A DNA stretch of 64,000 nucleotides from Nemesobacter sp965204665 (GTDB lineage Bacteria; Desulfobacterota_D; UBA1144; Nemesobacterales; Nemesobacteraceae), in assembly GCA_965204665.1 (NCBI GenBank), contig OZ242002.1, positions 1-64,000 on the forward strand, read 5' to 3'. The notes beneath the pieces were generated by a model. The model was not told where the DNA came from. It worked only from the letters and a program-made list of their open reading frames with translations, and ran no database searches. Below are positions 34,052 to 43,064 of the stretch, piece after piece; the first letter of the stretch is position 1; each line of letters opens with the position of its first letter. The position numbers and the translations under genes are program-made.

Positions 34052-35662
34052 TCATTTTTGAGAATTCTTGTATTTTAGAGCTGCATTTATAAAACTGCTG
34101 AAAAGCGGATGAGGAGACAGAGGTCTCGACTTGAATTCAGGGTGAAACTGGCATCCGACGAACCAAGGATGATTTTCAATTTCCATTATTTCAACAAGAT
34201 TACCGTCAGGAGATAGTCCGCTGAAAATCATCCCTCCTGTGTGCAGAATTTCTCTATAATTGTTGTTCACCTCAAAGCGGTGGCGATGTCTTTCCGAGAT
34301 TTCGGGCACGCCGTAGATTTCTCTCGCAAGCGTGCCGGAACTTATCACACAGGGATAGGACCCAAGTCTCATTGTTCCGCCCATTTCGCTTATACTCTTC
34401 TGTGATTTCATTATGTCTATCACAGGGTTCCGCGCTTCTTCGTTGGTTTCCGTAGTATCGGCATCACCAATTGCGCACACGGTTCTCGCAAATTCGATTA
34501 CGGCCAACTGCATACCGTAGCATATACCGAAGAAGGGAATCTTTTTTTCACGCGCAAACCTAGTCGCGTCCACCTTGCCGTCAATCCCTCTTTCCCCGAA
34601 TCCTCCGGGAACAAGTATGCCCTGAACATCGGAGAAATATTTTTTGGGTTTGGATCTGCCGAGGTCTTCAGAATCGACGTACTTTATTTCCACTATTGCT
34701 TCATTCTCGACCCCGCCGTGGTAGAGAGCTTCATGCAGGCTTTTATACGCATCTCCGTGAGAAACATATTTTCCCACTACAGCTATGCGCACCCTTTGAT
34801 TTAGGTTTTTTATTTTGTGAAGAAGTTGCTCCCACTCCTTCATATTTGGTTTTTTCGTCCACATGCCGAGATATTCAATAACTATCTCCGCAAGACCCTC
34901 TTTTCTATATATAAGAGGGATCTCGTATATGTGTTCGACATTCTTTGCGGTAATAACCGCCTTCTGTTCAATGTTGCAAAAAAGCGCTATTTTCTTTTTG
35001 ACTTCTTCCGGAAGAAACTTCTCGGTACGACAGAGAAGAATATCGGGCTGGATACCTATTTGTAGAAGTTCCTTTACGCTGTGCTGTGTAGGCTTGGTCT
35101 TTAATTCCCCGGCAGCCGCTACATATGGAACATATGTAAGATGGATAAAGAGAGTGTTGCTCCTGCCAAGATCGGTTCGAAGCTGTCTTACCGCCTCGAG
35201 AAAAGGAAGACTTTCTATATCTCCAACGGTACCGCCGATTTCGACTATGATAACATCGTTGTCGTCTTCAAGGGCAAGTATACGGGATTTTATTTCATCG
35301 GTTATATGAGGGATAACCTGGACTGTCTTGCCGAGAAACTCGCCCCCTCTTTCCTTTGAAATAATCGAATCATAAATCTTGCCGCTTGTAAGATTGTTCT
35401 TTTTACTTAGCCGGGCAGTTGTAAATCTTTCGTAATGGCCGAGGTCGAGGTCCGTCTCCGCTCCATCGTCAGTGACAAATACCTCGCCATGCTCGAAGGG
35501 ATTCATGGTTCCGGGATCAACATTTATATAAGGGTCAAGTTTCTGGAGAGTAACCTTGAGGCCGCAACACTCTAGAAGAAAACCAATTGAGGAAGCGGAA
35601 ATTCCCTTTCCAAGAGAAGACATCACTCCACCTGTAATGAAAATGAACTTAGCCCTTTTCAC
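34052..35662 (-). CDS. pyrG: CTP synthase
   Basis: Converts UTP, ATP and glutamine to CTP. 536 residues, normal. Synthetase half: FITGGVMSSLGKGI, YINVDPGTMNPFEHGEVFVTDDGAETDLDLGHYER, HITDEIK. Glutaminase half: VPGGFGERG, nucleophile in FFGICYGMQLAV, and CQFHPEFKSRP with the His-Glu pair. Clear ATG start. Confidence 0.98.
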   Translation of the reverse strand: MKRAKFIFITGGVMSSLGKGISASSIGFLLECCGLKVTLQKLDPYINVDPGTMNPFEHGEVFVTDDGAETDLDLGHYERFTTARLSKKNNLTSGKIYDSIISKERGGEFLGKTVQVIPHITDEIKSRILALEDDNDVIIVEIGGTVGDIESLPFLEAVRQLRTDLGRSNTLFIHLTYVPYVAAAGELKTKPTQHSVKELLQIGIQPDILLCRTEKFLPEEVKKKIALFCNIEQKAVITAKNVEHIYEIPLIYRKEGLAEIVIEYLGMWTKKPNMKEWEQLLHKIKNLNQRVRIAVVGKYVSHGDAYKSLHEALYHGGVENEAIVEIKYVDSEDLGRSKPKKYFSDVQGILVPGGFGERGIDGKVDATRFAREKKIPFFGICYGMQLAVIEFARTVCAIGDADTTETNEEARNPVIDIMKSQKSISEMGGTMRLGSYPCVISSGTLAREIYGVPEISERHRHRFEVNNNYREILHTGGMIFSGLSPDGNLVEIMEIENHPWFVGCQFHPEFKSRPLSPHPLFSSFINAALKYKNSQK

Positions 35663-36019
35663 TATGAAACCCTCGTGTTCATTACTTCAAGAAAAAACCG
35701 GAATAGATCGGACCGAACTACTATATTCAATCAGTTGGGTTTTACCAATTTCAGACTGATCAGGGACATTTGAGCCGTGGTTTATGTGTATATAAACGGG
35801 AGAAGGAATTTGAAAGAAACATTCAAGTGACTCTGATTTGAGATGAACTTGCGGTTTCTTGTGCAACTCAGCCGATTCCAAAAGGTTTTTATGGGCGGGG
35901 TTTGATGGATGTATGGTAAAGATTTCACCTCTCCCCGCAGACCCTTTGGTTTATATGAGCGTTCAATATCTCGAATGTCTCAAACAACAAATTCCGATTC
36001 GACTTAAAATGGATTGCCT
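35663..36019. other. Non-coding region upstream of pyrG
   Basis: About 360 bp between rdgB and pyrG. No RNA gene, repeat or convincing frame seen. It should hold the pyrG promoter (minus strand). Confidence 0.5.
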
Positions 36020-36616
36020 TTACACATTAGAGCAAACATACGAAAGAAGTTTGTCCGATGCAACAGCCCTGTGGCTCATCATATTTTTTATTTCAGGTGA
36101 AAGTTCCGCCATGGTTTTTCCGTATTCAGAAACATAAAAAACCGGGTCGTAACCAAAACCTCCCTCACCTCTTTTTTCTGTAAGAATCCGCCCTGCGCAT
36201 TCCCCCTCAAAAAACATCTGCTTTCCACTTGAAAGCGCAAGAACTATACAGCAAACAAATATCGCATTCCTGTTTTTTTTTCCAGAAAGTTCAGAAAGCA
36301 GCTTTTGGTTGTTTTCCTCATCCGACGATCCCCTGCCCGCATATCTTGCGGAATATATTCCCGGACTTCCACCCAGCGCATCGACAACAAGGCCGGAATC
36401 ATCCCCGAGAGTATCCATCCCGAGAAAATCACAAACTGTCTTCGCTTTTATAAAAGCGTTCTCTCTGAAAGAATTTCCCGTTTCCTTTATTTCAGGAATT
36501 TTCTGAAAATCCGCAAGAGAAAGAATCTCGTCATAAACTCCGCCCAGAATGGTTCTGAATTCTCTAAACTTTCCTTTGTTCCTCGTAGCAATTACTATTG
36601 TTTTTGACTTCAGCAA
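36020..36616 (-). CDS. rdgB: XTP/dITP pyrophosphatase (RdgB/HAM1)
   Basis: House-cleaning NTPase that removes XTP, dITP and ITP from the nucleotide pool. 198 residues. Landmarks: IATRNKGKFREFRTIL, ETGNSFRENAFIKAK, GDDSGLVVDALGGSPGIYSARYAG and FGYDPVFYV. The C-terminus (SHRAVASDKLLSYV) is complete. Confidence 0.96.
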   Translation of the reverse strand: MLKSKTIVIATRNKGKFREFRTILGGVYDEILSLADFQKIPEIKETGNSFRENAFIKAKTVCDFLGMDTLGDDSGLVVDALGGSPGIYSARYAGRGSSDEENNQKLLSELSGKKNRNAIFVCCIVLALSSGKQMFFEGECAGRILTEKRGEGGFGYDPVFYVSEYGKTMAELSPEIKNMMSHRAVASDKLLSYVCSNV

Positions 36617-36670
36617 TGTCCCAAGTTGATTACGACGAGGAAAAAACAGGTGAAATGTTTTCTCTACCGT

Positions 36671-37009
36671 CTATCCAGATTCTATCAATATAAGTTTCTT
36701 CGCCAGTTCCATAGCGTCAACCGGCCAGAATTCCTCAGGTCTCGGATGGAAGACACCAGGGTCTCCATACCTGGGACGGCAATCCAGCACCCGATCAGTC
36801 CACTGATCGGTACGGCATCTATCCCGTACACAGACCCCGGAAGAGATCCGCAGATAGCCGCATTAGTGTCTGTATCCCCACCCCTCATAACTGTATCGAC
36901 AACCCTGAACTCGTTCAATACTCGTCATAATGTTTCGCCCGAACGCTGGAATTCAGGACTCGCTTTTGTATTTCCGCCGTCAATCCAGGCAGGACCCGGA
37001 GTCAATTTC
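36671..37009 (-). pseudogene. ADP-ribosylglycohydrolase remnant (C-terminal part) abutting ssrA
   Basis: Minus strand. The frame from about 37009 reads PAWIDGGNTKASPEFQR, meets a TGA at 36925-36927, then RVLNEFRVVDTVMRGGDTDT and NAAICGSLPGSVYGIDAVP, the metal-binding GGDTDTN signature of the family. Translating on in the +1 frame gives DQWTDRVLDCRPRYGDPG and HPRPEEFWPVDAMELAKKL, ending at a TAG (36671), so a frameshift splits the C-terminus. The N-terminal two thirds are missing. It is of a different subfamily from the intact gene at 10425-11471. The remnant begins within about 5 bp of the tmRNA 3' end. Confidence 0.8.
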
Positions 37010-37013
37010 AGAT

Positions 37014-37367
<354 letters not shown>

Positions 37368-37373
37368 CTCATT

Positions 37374-37829
37374 TTATGAACGTTTCAAAGATCGTTTAAT
37401 GGCTTTGCGCATATCCATCTCCGCCTCGCGACGTTTTATGTCTTCTCTCTTGTCCCTAGTCTTCTTACCCTTGGCAAGAGCGAATTCAAGTTTTGCAATG
37501 CCATTCTTAAAATAAATCCTCAGCGGAACAAGAGTATATCCTCTTACGGTTGTTTTTCCAATAAGTCTTTTTATCTCATGAGTGTTGAGAAGAAGTTTTC
37601 TCTCTCTTCTCGGTTCGTGATTGAAGACATTCGCAGATTCATAGGGAGCTATATAGCAATTGACAAGCCGTACCTGGTTTTCTCTTATGAGCGCAAAACT
37701 CTCTTTCACGCTTGCGGTTCCATTTCTGAGTGACTTAACTTCAGAACCCTTGAGAACCAAACCCGCTTCGTATTTCTCCTCAATGAGATAATCCTTGTGA
37801 GCCGTGGGATGAGTGCATACCGTCTTCAT
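37374..37829 (-). CDS. smpB: SsrA-binding protein SmpB
   Basis: 151 residues; binds the tRNA-like domain of tmRNA and the stalled ribosome. Typical: DYLIEEKYEAGLVLKGSEVKSLRNG, the INNCYIAPYE-like VRLVNCYIAPYE, KLLLNTHEIKRLIGKT, TLVPLRIYFKNGIAKLEFALAKGKK, and a basic C-terminal tail (KAIKRSLKRS) that enters the mRNA channel. ATG with AAGGGG upstream and a TATATT box before it. It is followed at once by the ssrA gene. Confidence 0.97.
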   Translation of the reverse strand: MKTVCTHPTAHKDYLIEEKYEAGLVLKGSEVKSLRNGTASVKESFALIRENQVRLVNCYIAPYESANVFNHEPRRERKLLLNTHEIKRLIGKTTVRGYTLVPLRIYFKNGIAKLEFALAKGKKTRDKREDIKRREAEMDMRKAIKRSLKRS

Positions 37830-37876
37830 CGCCCCTTAATATAATACTCCGTAGTAGAAATAACCAGCGGATAGTC

Positions 37877-38326
37877 TTAAAAAATCTTAGAACTATCAAG
37901 AAGAAGGGATACGGGGCCGGAGTTTACAAGAGAGACATCCATGTGAGCCCCGAAAATCCCGGTTCTCACAGACACACCGCTCTCTACAAGTTCAGCGACA
38001 AAAATCTCATATAAATTCTTTGCGAAATCTCCGCTCGCAGCATTTTCATAAGAAGGTCTCCTTCCCTTTCTGCAATCCCCATAGAGAGTAAATTGCGATA
38101 TAACCAGTATTGACCCTTTTCCAGCCGTTATATCCAGATTCATCTTCTCGGAACAATCTTCAAATATCCTAAGACCTGATATCTTCTTAGCTAAATAGGT
38201 TGAATCTTGCTCCGAATCTTCTTTGCCAACACCTAGAAAAACCACCATACCTTCTCCAATATCCGCCACATCCGACCCATCCACTCTCACGGAAGCCCGA
38301 CTCACTCTCTGCACAATCGCTCTCAT
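37877..38326 (-). CDS. dtd: D-aminoacyl-tRNA deacylase
   Basis: 149 residues; removes D-amino acids (and glycine) mischarged on tRNA. Landmarks: MRAIVQRVSRASVRVDG, GKGSILVISQFTLYGDCRKGRRPSYENAA (contains the catalytic SQ-T motif) and the cross-subunit NSGPVSLLLDS (usual NxGPVT). Same strand as alr (38 bp away) and smpB (47 bp away), so the three may form an operon; the alr-dtd link joins D-alanine production to D-aminoacyl-tRNA proofreading. Confidence 0.95.
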   Translation of the reverse strand: MRAIVQRVSRASVRVDGSDVADIGEGMVVFLGVGKEDSEQDSTYLAKKISGLRIFEDCSEKMNLDITAGKGSILVISQFTLYGDCRKGRRPSYENAASGDFAKNLYEIFVAELVESGVSVRTGIFGAHMDVSLVNSGPVSLLLDSSKIF

Positions 38327-38363
38327 TTTACTATCTATTCGTCCCTAAAAAACCCGTCGTGGA

Positions 38364-39446
38364 TCATACATAAACCCTAGGAACCCGATGAGATATTCTG
38401 GACATGATTTCATAGGATATGGTTTGAGCCCAATTAGAAACATCATCCACGCTTACAAGATCGTCTCCAAAAAGCGTCACCTCATCCCCCGAGCAAACCC
38501 CGGGAACATCCGTAACGTCAACCATTACAAAATCCATACACACAGAACCTATTACAGGCACAACCATTCTTCGTACAGAAACCCTTGCTCTATTAGAAAG
38601 CGCGACGGGGTATCCATCCGCATAACCGACCGGAAGAGTGGCAACAAGCGTATCTCTTCGGGTAATGTAACTTCCGCCGTAACCAATCGGAGTACCCGTG
38701 CGAACTTTTCTCAGTTGGACTATTTTTGTTTTCAAACTCATCGTTGAACTAAGAGGACAGCATCGTATTCCTGAACCGTAAAGCATTATTCCCGGTCTCA
38801 CCATATCCATGTGAGAATCGGGGAATCTCTGCAGGGAAGCGCTGTTCGCAGAGTGAGCGTAGCGCCAACTAAAATGCTGCGAGAGAACTGATAGAGCCCG
38901 ATTGAAAAGATCAAGCTGAAAATCCGTATAATCGCTTTTCTCGTCTTCAGCGCAGGCAAGATGCGTAAAAACTCCATCCATAAATATCTGCGGCAACCCC
39001 AAAGCCGAAGCGGAAAACGATTCAATGTCCTCAGGACATATACCGATCCGGGTCATGCCGGTGTTTATCTTGAGATGGTAGGGAACAGTTTTCCTTCTTC
39101 TGACAGCGACCGACGAAAGCGCACAGAGAGTTACTGTAGAATAGCAAGTGGGGGTAAGGTTTTTTTCTACGACTAGGTCCGCCTCTGCAGTGTCAATTCC
39201 TCCAAGGAGGAATATCTCGCTCCTAATTCCCGCTTCCCGCAACTCAACAGCTTCCGTAACAGTTGCGACCCCCAGTATATCCACTCCGCATTCAATAGCG
39301 GTCTTACTTATTCTAGCAGCTCCGTGACCATAGGCATTCGCCTTCACTACCGCCATGATCCGGACATTTTCCCCGACGAAATTTCTGACTTCGCCGAGAT
39401 TTCTCCTGAAGGAATCAAGGCTGATTTCAGCCCAAGTAGGTCTCAT
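38364..39446 (-). CDS. alr: Alanine racemase
   Basis: PLP enzyme producing D-alanine for peptidoglycan. 360 residues: PLP lysine in MAVVKANAYGHG, INTGMTRIGI, MVRPGIMLYG, GYGGSYITRRDTLVATLPVGYADGYP (catalytic Tyr region) and VCMDFVMVDV. Starts MRPTWAEISLDSFRRNL, the normal family N-terminus. Confidence 0.96.
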   Translation of the reverse strand: MRPTWAEISLDSFRRNLGEVRNFVGENVRIMAVVKANAYGHGAARISKTAIECGVDILGVATVTEAVELREAGIRSEIFLLGGIDTAEADLVVEKNLTPTCYSTVTLCALSSVAVRRRKTVPYHLKINTGMTRIGICPEDIESFSASALGLPQIFMDGVFTHLACAEDEKSDYTDFQLDLFNRALSVLSQHFSWRYAHSANSASLQRFPDSHMDMVRPGIMLYGSGIRCCPLSSTMSLKTKIVQLRKVRTGTPIGYGGSYITRRDTLVATLPVGYADGYPVALSNRARVSVRRMVVPVIGSVCMDFVMVDVTDVPGVCSGDEVTLFGDDLVSVDDVSNWAQTISYEIMSRISHRVPRVYV

Positions 39447-39453
39447 CTCTCAA

Positions 39454-39480
39454 TAAAAAACCAGGTTGCAGACCCTGGGT
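39454..39480 (-). terminator. Intrinsic terminator after the beta-barrel gene
   Basis: Minus strand: CCAGG (39478-39474), loop of 8, CCTGG (39465-39461), then TTTTTTATTG. It separates the outer-membrane-protein transcript from alr. Confidence 0.75.
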
Positions 39481-39550
39481 TTATCCGCAGAAAACAGGAA
39501 TACAGACCGTAGTCCGACTCCTGGCGTACATAGAACAGATATTGGTCTGC

Positions 39551-40477
39551 TCAGAAAACAAGTCTGATGTCGCCGCCGAACTGATGTCCGCCAAATTCCG
39601 CTTCTAATGGGATGCCGACTGTAGAATCTTTAAACTCCAAGTCCTGAACTGCAGCCATGTAGCGATAACCTATGGAAAAAACCACATCGGTAGTTCCCAG
39701 TTTGGCAACCTTTACGCCTACTCCGCCTCCCGCTTGGTAAGTTAAAACATTGTCCTCGTCATCCACTATACTGGTGGGACATCCAGCTATCGAGTTCGAG
39801 TGACATTTCATGTCCACGGAAAACCGGGATACGCCTAACCCTGCACCGACATAGGGAGCAATTTTTCCGCCGCGGTCAAAATCAAAGTAAGCGTTAGCCA
39901 TCAAGGAAAGTCCAGTGAAAGTACCGCCGACATCAACTGTTCCAGGTACATCAACATCAATCCCGGCTAAGACCTGCAGAATTCCCGGCGCATCCACATC
40001 CATATCATCAAAGCAACTACTCAGATAACTTCCATCCATTTCAAGGCGGAGACCATTTTCAAACTTATACCCCATGGTAACACCAAGACTGTATGTATCT
40101 TTGAAAGTAACCCCGGCATCAAGACCGTTGTATTCAACTTCTTTGAAGGTAAAAGAATCCGTAGTTATTGACTGCTCGCTAACAACACCCAAGACTCCGC
40201 GGAAACCCATGGTAAATCCACTTTTGTTCCACGCATCTTTCTGAATTACAGGCTCAGGCTCAGGTTCTGCAGATACAGGTAAAGGTACGGGCTCAGCAGG
40301 CTCTGCAGGTACAGGTAAAGGTACAGGCTCCTGAACCGGTTCCGACTCTACAGGAATTCTATCTTCTGGAAGACCTCCAGCTATGGACATGGGGGAGAAT
40401 ACAATCGCATGAAGCGCGAAAACAAGAAACATCACAGGTATTACAATAAAGCCCGGAAACCGTGAAATATGGTTCAT
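39551..40477 (-). CDS. Outer-membrane beta-barrel protein with proline-rich N-terminal linker
   Basis: 308 residues. A signal peptide (FIVIPVMFLVFALHAIVFSPMSIAGG) is followed by a Pro/Glu/Val-rich linker with repeats of the EPVPLPVPAEPAEPVPLPVSAEP kind (about residues 45-78). From about 88 on, alternating strands of an eight-stranded barrel are seen (FTMGFRGVLGV, YSLGVTMGYKFENGLRLEMDGSY, IAPYVGAGLGVSRFSVDMK, VFSIGYRYMAAV) and the protein ends in RLVF, the aromatic C-terminus recognised by BAM. It resembles OmpA-like/opacity surface proteins, but a peptidoglycan-binding OmpA domain is absent. AGGAGAG precedes the ATG. Role unknown. Confidence 0.83.
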   Translation of the reverse strand: MNHISRFPGFIVIPVMFLVFALHAIVFSPMSIAGGLPEDRIPVESEPVQEPVPLPVPAEPAEPVPLPVSAEPEPEPVIQKDAWNKSGFTMGFRGVLGVVSEQSITTDSFTFKEVEYNGLDAGVTFKDTYSLGVTMGYKFENGLRLEMDGSYLSSCFDDMDVDAPGILQVLAGIDVDVPGTVDVGGTFTGLSLMANAYFDFDRGGKIAPYVGAGLGVSRFSVDMKCHSNSIAGCPTSIVDDEDNVLTYQAGGGVGVKVAKLGTTDVVFSIGYRYMAAVQDLEFKDSTVGIPLEAEFGGHQFGGDIRLVF

Positions 40478-40789
40478 TTATCTCTCCTTACATATTCGTA
40501 TTAGAAACTTGCGACCAAAACACCCTGCAAGCAATTATGCCAGAGGTATCAATTTTTAACGAAATGGAGAAATTCCGGCGTTCGGTAAAAGACCCAGAAA
40601 ACTGAACGGGGAAACTGCAACGACTTGAAAAACATTATCCCGTCTAATCTACCATCTCGCATACCGTACACAGAAACTCAAGAGTACTGGAGAACAACAA
40701 ATCCTTTGCTTAAACAATCGCGAAGAGAGCCCATGACATGATTACAGGAAAATGTATTTTCCGTGACATGAGTTGCACAAATCAGAAAC
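40478..40789. other. Non-coding region between two exported-protein genes
   Basis: About 310 bp, no gene seen. A small inverted repeat (GGAAAATACATTTTCC near 40749-40764) lies after the acidic peptide gene; its T-tract is poor. Confidence 0.45.
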
Positions 40790-41014
40790 TCACTCCGTAT
40801 AAGGTTCCTCCAAAACAGGATATTCTCCCATATCAATCTCTTCGTCCACAGCAGGAATCTCCTCCATCTGGTCGGAGTCTTCCAGCATCAACTCAACCTG
40901 AACCTCTTCCACAGGCTCTTCTTCCGCAACAACCGCGGATGTCACGAAAACTCCCGCAACCAAGATAACAAGGCTCACCGAAACAAATCTTATTAACCGC
41001 AAAATACCTTCCAT
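40790..41014 (-). CDS. Small exported acidic protein
   Basis: 74 residues. The first 30 form a signal peptide (RLIRFVSVSLVILVAGVFVTSAVVA, cleavage likely after AVVA), and the mature part is almost entirely acidic (EEEPVEEVQVELMLEDSDQM and more), with no cysteine. GAGG lies nine bases before the ATG. I do not recognise it. Location beside the beta-barrel gene, and the shared Glu/Pro/Val-rich style of its tail and the barrel's linker, suggest a periplasmic or envelope role, possibly ion binding; this is inference. Confidence 0.65.
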   Translation of the reverse strand: MEGILRLIRFVSVSLVILVAGVFVTSAVVAEEEPVEEVQVELMLEDSDQMEEIPAVDEEIDMGEYPVLEEPYTE

Positions 41015-41186
41015 CTGATTAACCTCACTATATGATATAAACTCACTTCTGGTTATCCTATCAAAAAATTTATTTCACCTGTTAAATTGTGTTATAAGAT
41101 CTTGTAATTGTCAAACGCAGAAATGCTTTGTCTTTAAGCAGACCGGCAGGGTTCTATTTCCCCGAGAAGAGTTTTCAGAAAAGATC

Positions 41187-42368
41187 TTGGAAAATCTCGT
41201 AAAACTGAACAGAAAAGAATTTCGTTGTGTTCTCGTAATAGGAACTATAATAGCTCTCAGGCTCCTGGGGATATTCCTTATAATTCCTGTTTTCAGCATA
41301 TACGCAATAAATTACGAAGGAGCAACCATCTCATCTGCAGGTGTAGCATTCGGCATATACGCCCTTACGCAAAGTCTGCTGCAGATCCCCCTAGGCATGA
41401 TGAGCGACAAGTTCGGAAGAAAGCCGGTGATACTGCTGGGACTTGCGGTATTCTGCGCAGGCAGCGTACTGTGCGGGTTTGCAGACAACATCTGGGAACT
41501 TGTGATGACAAGAGCCATCCAAGGAAGTGGAGCGATAGGTGCGGTGGCAATAGCCGCATTGGGAGACTCGACAAGAAACGAAGTGAGAGCTCAATCCTTT
41601 ATGTTCACAGGAATAATTGTCGGAGCCGCATTTATAATCTCGCTTGTTATTGGTCCGGTGCTTGCCGTGGAATTCGGCTTTGAGAGTCTGTTTTTTATAC
41701 TGGCCGTCCTGGGAGCCGTAGCCGCATGCGTGACTGTTTTCCTCTTTCCTGAACCTTTGAATAAGAAAACAGGAAACAGAAAGGAGGTCGTACTTAAGTT
41801 GCTTGACCCGGAAATAAAAAAGATATTCTCTTCAACTTTTGTGATATCACTCACTCTCAATCTGGTTTTGTTTATCTATCCGCTTGATTGGAGCAGTCTC
41901 GGCACAGGACCTGGAGAGTTGTGGCTTATCTACCTAGTAATACTCACTCCGAGCACACTCGCCGTTCAGGCTTTCATCAGAATTTCGGAGAGAAAAAAAG
42001 CTCTGGGACGGACAACGCGCATAGGGTTTTTTCTTCTGTTGACAGCTTTTTCGATCTACATGTTCAGAGGGACCGACAGACTTACCCTTTATCTTGCCGG
42101 AGGCGTATTTTTTGTCGGGCACTCAATATTCCAATCAATTCTGCCTGCGTATATGACCCAGCGAGTTTCCTCTGAAAACAGGGGGCTGTTTTCAGGATTT
42201 TTCAACCTAGCGAACTTTATGGGAGCGTGCATAGGCGGAATGTCGGCCGGTGTACTCTACGAAACACATAAATCATTGCCTTTGTTGTTCGGATTGATCT
42301 TTATCATAATAATGAAGATGGTCGGACTGCCGTCTTCACCGTCTGCGGACAAGGAGCAGAAACGATGA
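41187..42368 (+). CDS. MFS transporter (YajR-like)
   Basis: 393 residues, 12 predicted membrane helices in two halves. Between helices 2 and 3 is the MFS signature GMMSDKFGRKPVI; helix 4-5 has RAIQGSGAIGAVAIAALGD, as in YajR/proton-driven drug-efflux type antiporters. The C-terminal half continues to FNLANFMGACIGGMSAGVLYE. The usual YajR C-terminal ferredoxin-like domain is absent. Its stop overlaps the following SRPBCC start (ATGA). Substrate unknown. Confidence 0.88.
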   Translation: MENLVKLNRKEFRCVLVIGTIIALRLLGIFLIIPVFSIYAINYEGATISSAGVAFGIYALTQSLLQIPLGMMSDKFGRKPVILLGLAVFCAGSVLCGFADNIWELVMTRAIQGSGAIGAVAIAALGDSTRNEVRAQSFMFTGIIVGAAFIISLVIGPVLAVEFGFESLFFILAVLGAVAACVTVFLFPEPLNKKTGNRKEVVLKLLDPEIKKIFSSTFVISLTLNLVLFIYPLDWSSLGTGPGELWLIYLVILTPSTLAVQAFIRISERKKALGRTTRIGFFLLLTAFSIYMFRGTDRLTLYLAGGVFFVGHSIFQSILPAYMTQRVSSENRGLFSGFFNLANFMGACIGGMSAGVLYETHKSLPLLFGLIFIIIMKMVGLPSSPSADKEQKR

Positions 42369-42826
42369 TATACACACTTGACAGAACAGAGTTGCTGCCT
42401 ATTCCAATTGAAGAGGCGTGGTTGTTTTTCTCCGACCCCTGCAACCTTTCGAAAATCACTCCCCCTCAACTGTGCCTTCGTATAACCTCTGGAGAACAAA
42501 GCAGGATATACACCGGGATGATACTTACTTACAAGGTAAGTCTTGCTCCCTTTCTGAAAAGCGACTGGGTGACGGAAATAACACATCTGAGCGCACCTGA
42601 ATACTTCGTCGACGAGCAGAGGTTCGGACCGTACAGATTCTGGCACCATAAGCATTTTTTCACGGAAAAAGAAGGCTCGACAGAAGCAAGGGACCTTGTT
42701 CACTACCGTATTCCGTTAGGTCCACTGGGAAGAGCGGCGAATGCGCTTTTCATAAGAAGGCAGTTAGATTTCATATTCGATTACAGAAGTTCAAAACTTC
42801 GCGAATTGTTCGGAATCCGGAATTGA
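42365..42826 (+). CDS. SRPBCC family (START/Bet v1-like) ligand-binding protein
   Basis: 153 residues with helix-grip fold signs: LPIPIEEAWLFFSDPCNLSKITPPQLCLRI at the start, and the C-terminal helix RRQLDFIFDYRSSKLRELF. Such proteins bind hydrophobic ligands; in many genomes a related cyclase/dehydrase-like protein is paired with SDR epimerases of the TIGR01777 type, one of which lies at 46251-47153 here. Translationally coupled to the MFS gene. Confidence 0.8.
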   Translation: MIYTLDRTELLPIPIEEAWLFFSDPCNLSKITPPQLCLRITSGEQSRIYTGMILTYKVSLAPFLKSDWVTEITHLSAPEYFVDEQRFGPYRFWHHKHFFTEKEGSTEARDLVHYRIPLGPLGRAANALFIRRQLDFIFDYRSSKLRELFGIRN

Positions 42827-43064
42827 GACTGCGGAATCTGTTGTCGGTATATTCCTCATTGAAGAACCGAGGATAACGGACTTGAAACAAAATGATGCCG
42901 GCGGTACTCTACATCGCATAAGTCGGGCGTGGGAATTTGCTTAAATCGCATTTTCAAGACATCTACCGTACCGAACCCGCCCGCCCTAGGTTGCGCATGC
43001 CTCTTCACTTTAAGAATCAGAGCCGAAGGAGTTTCCTAGTATCCGCTTCTAGCCGATATCAAAG

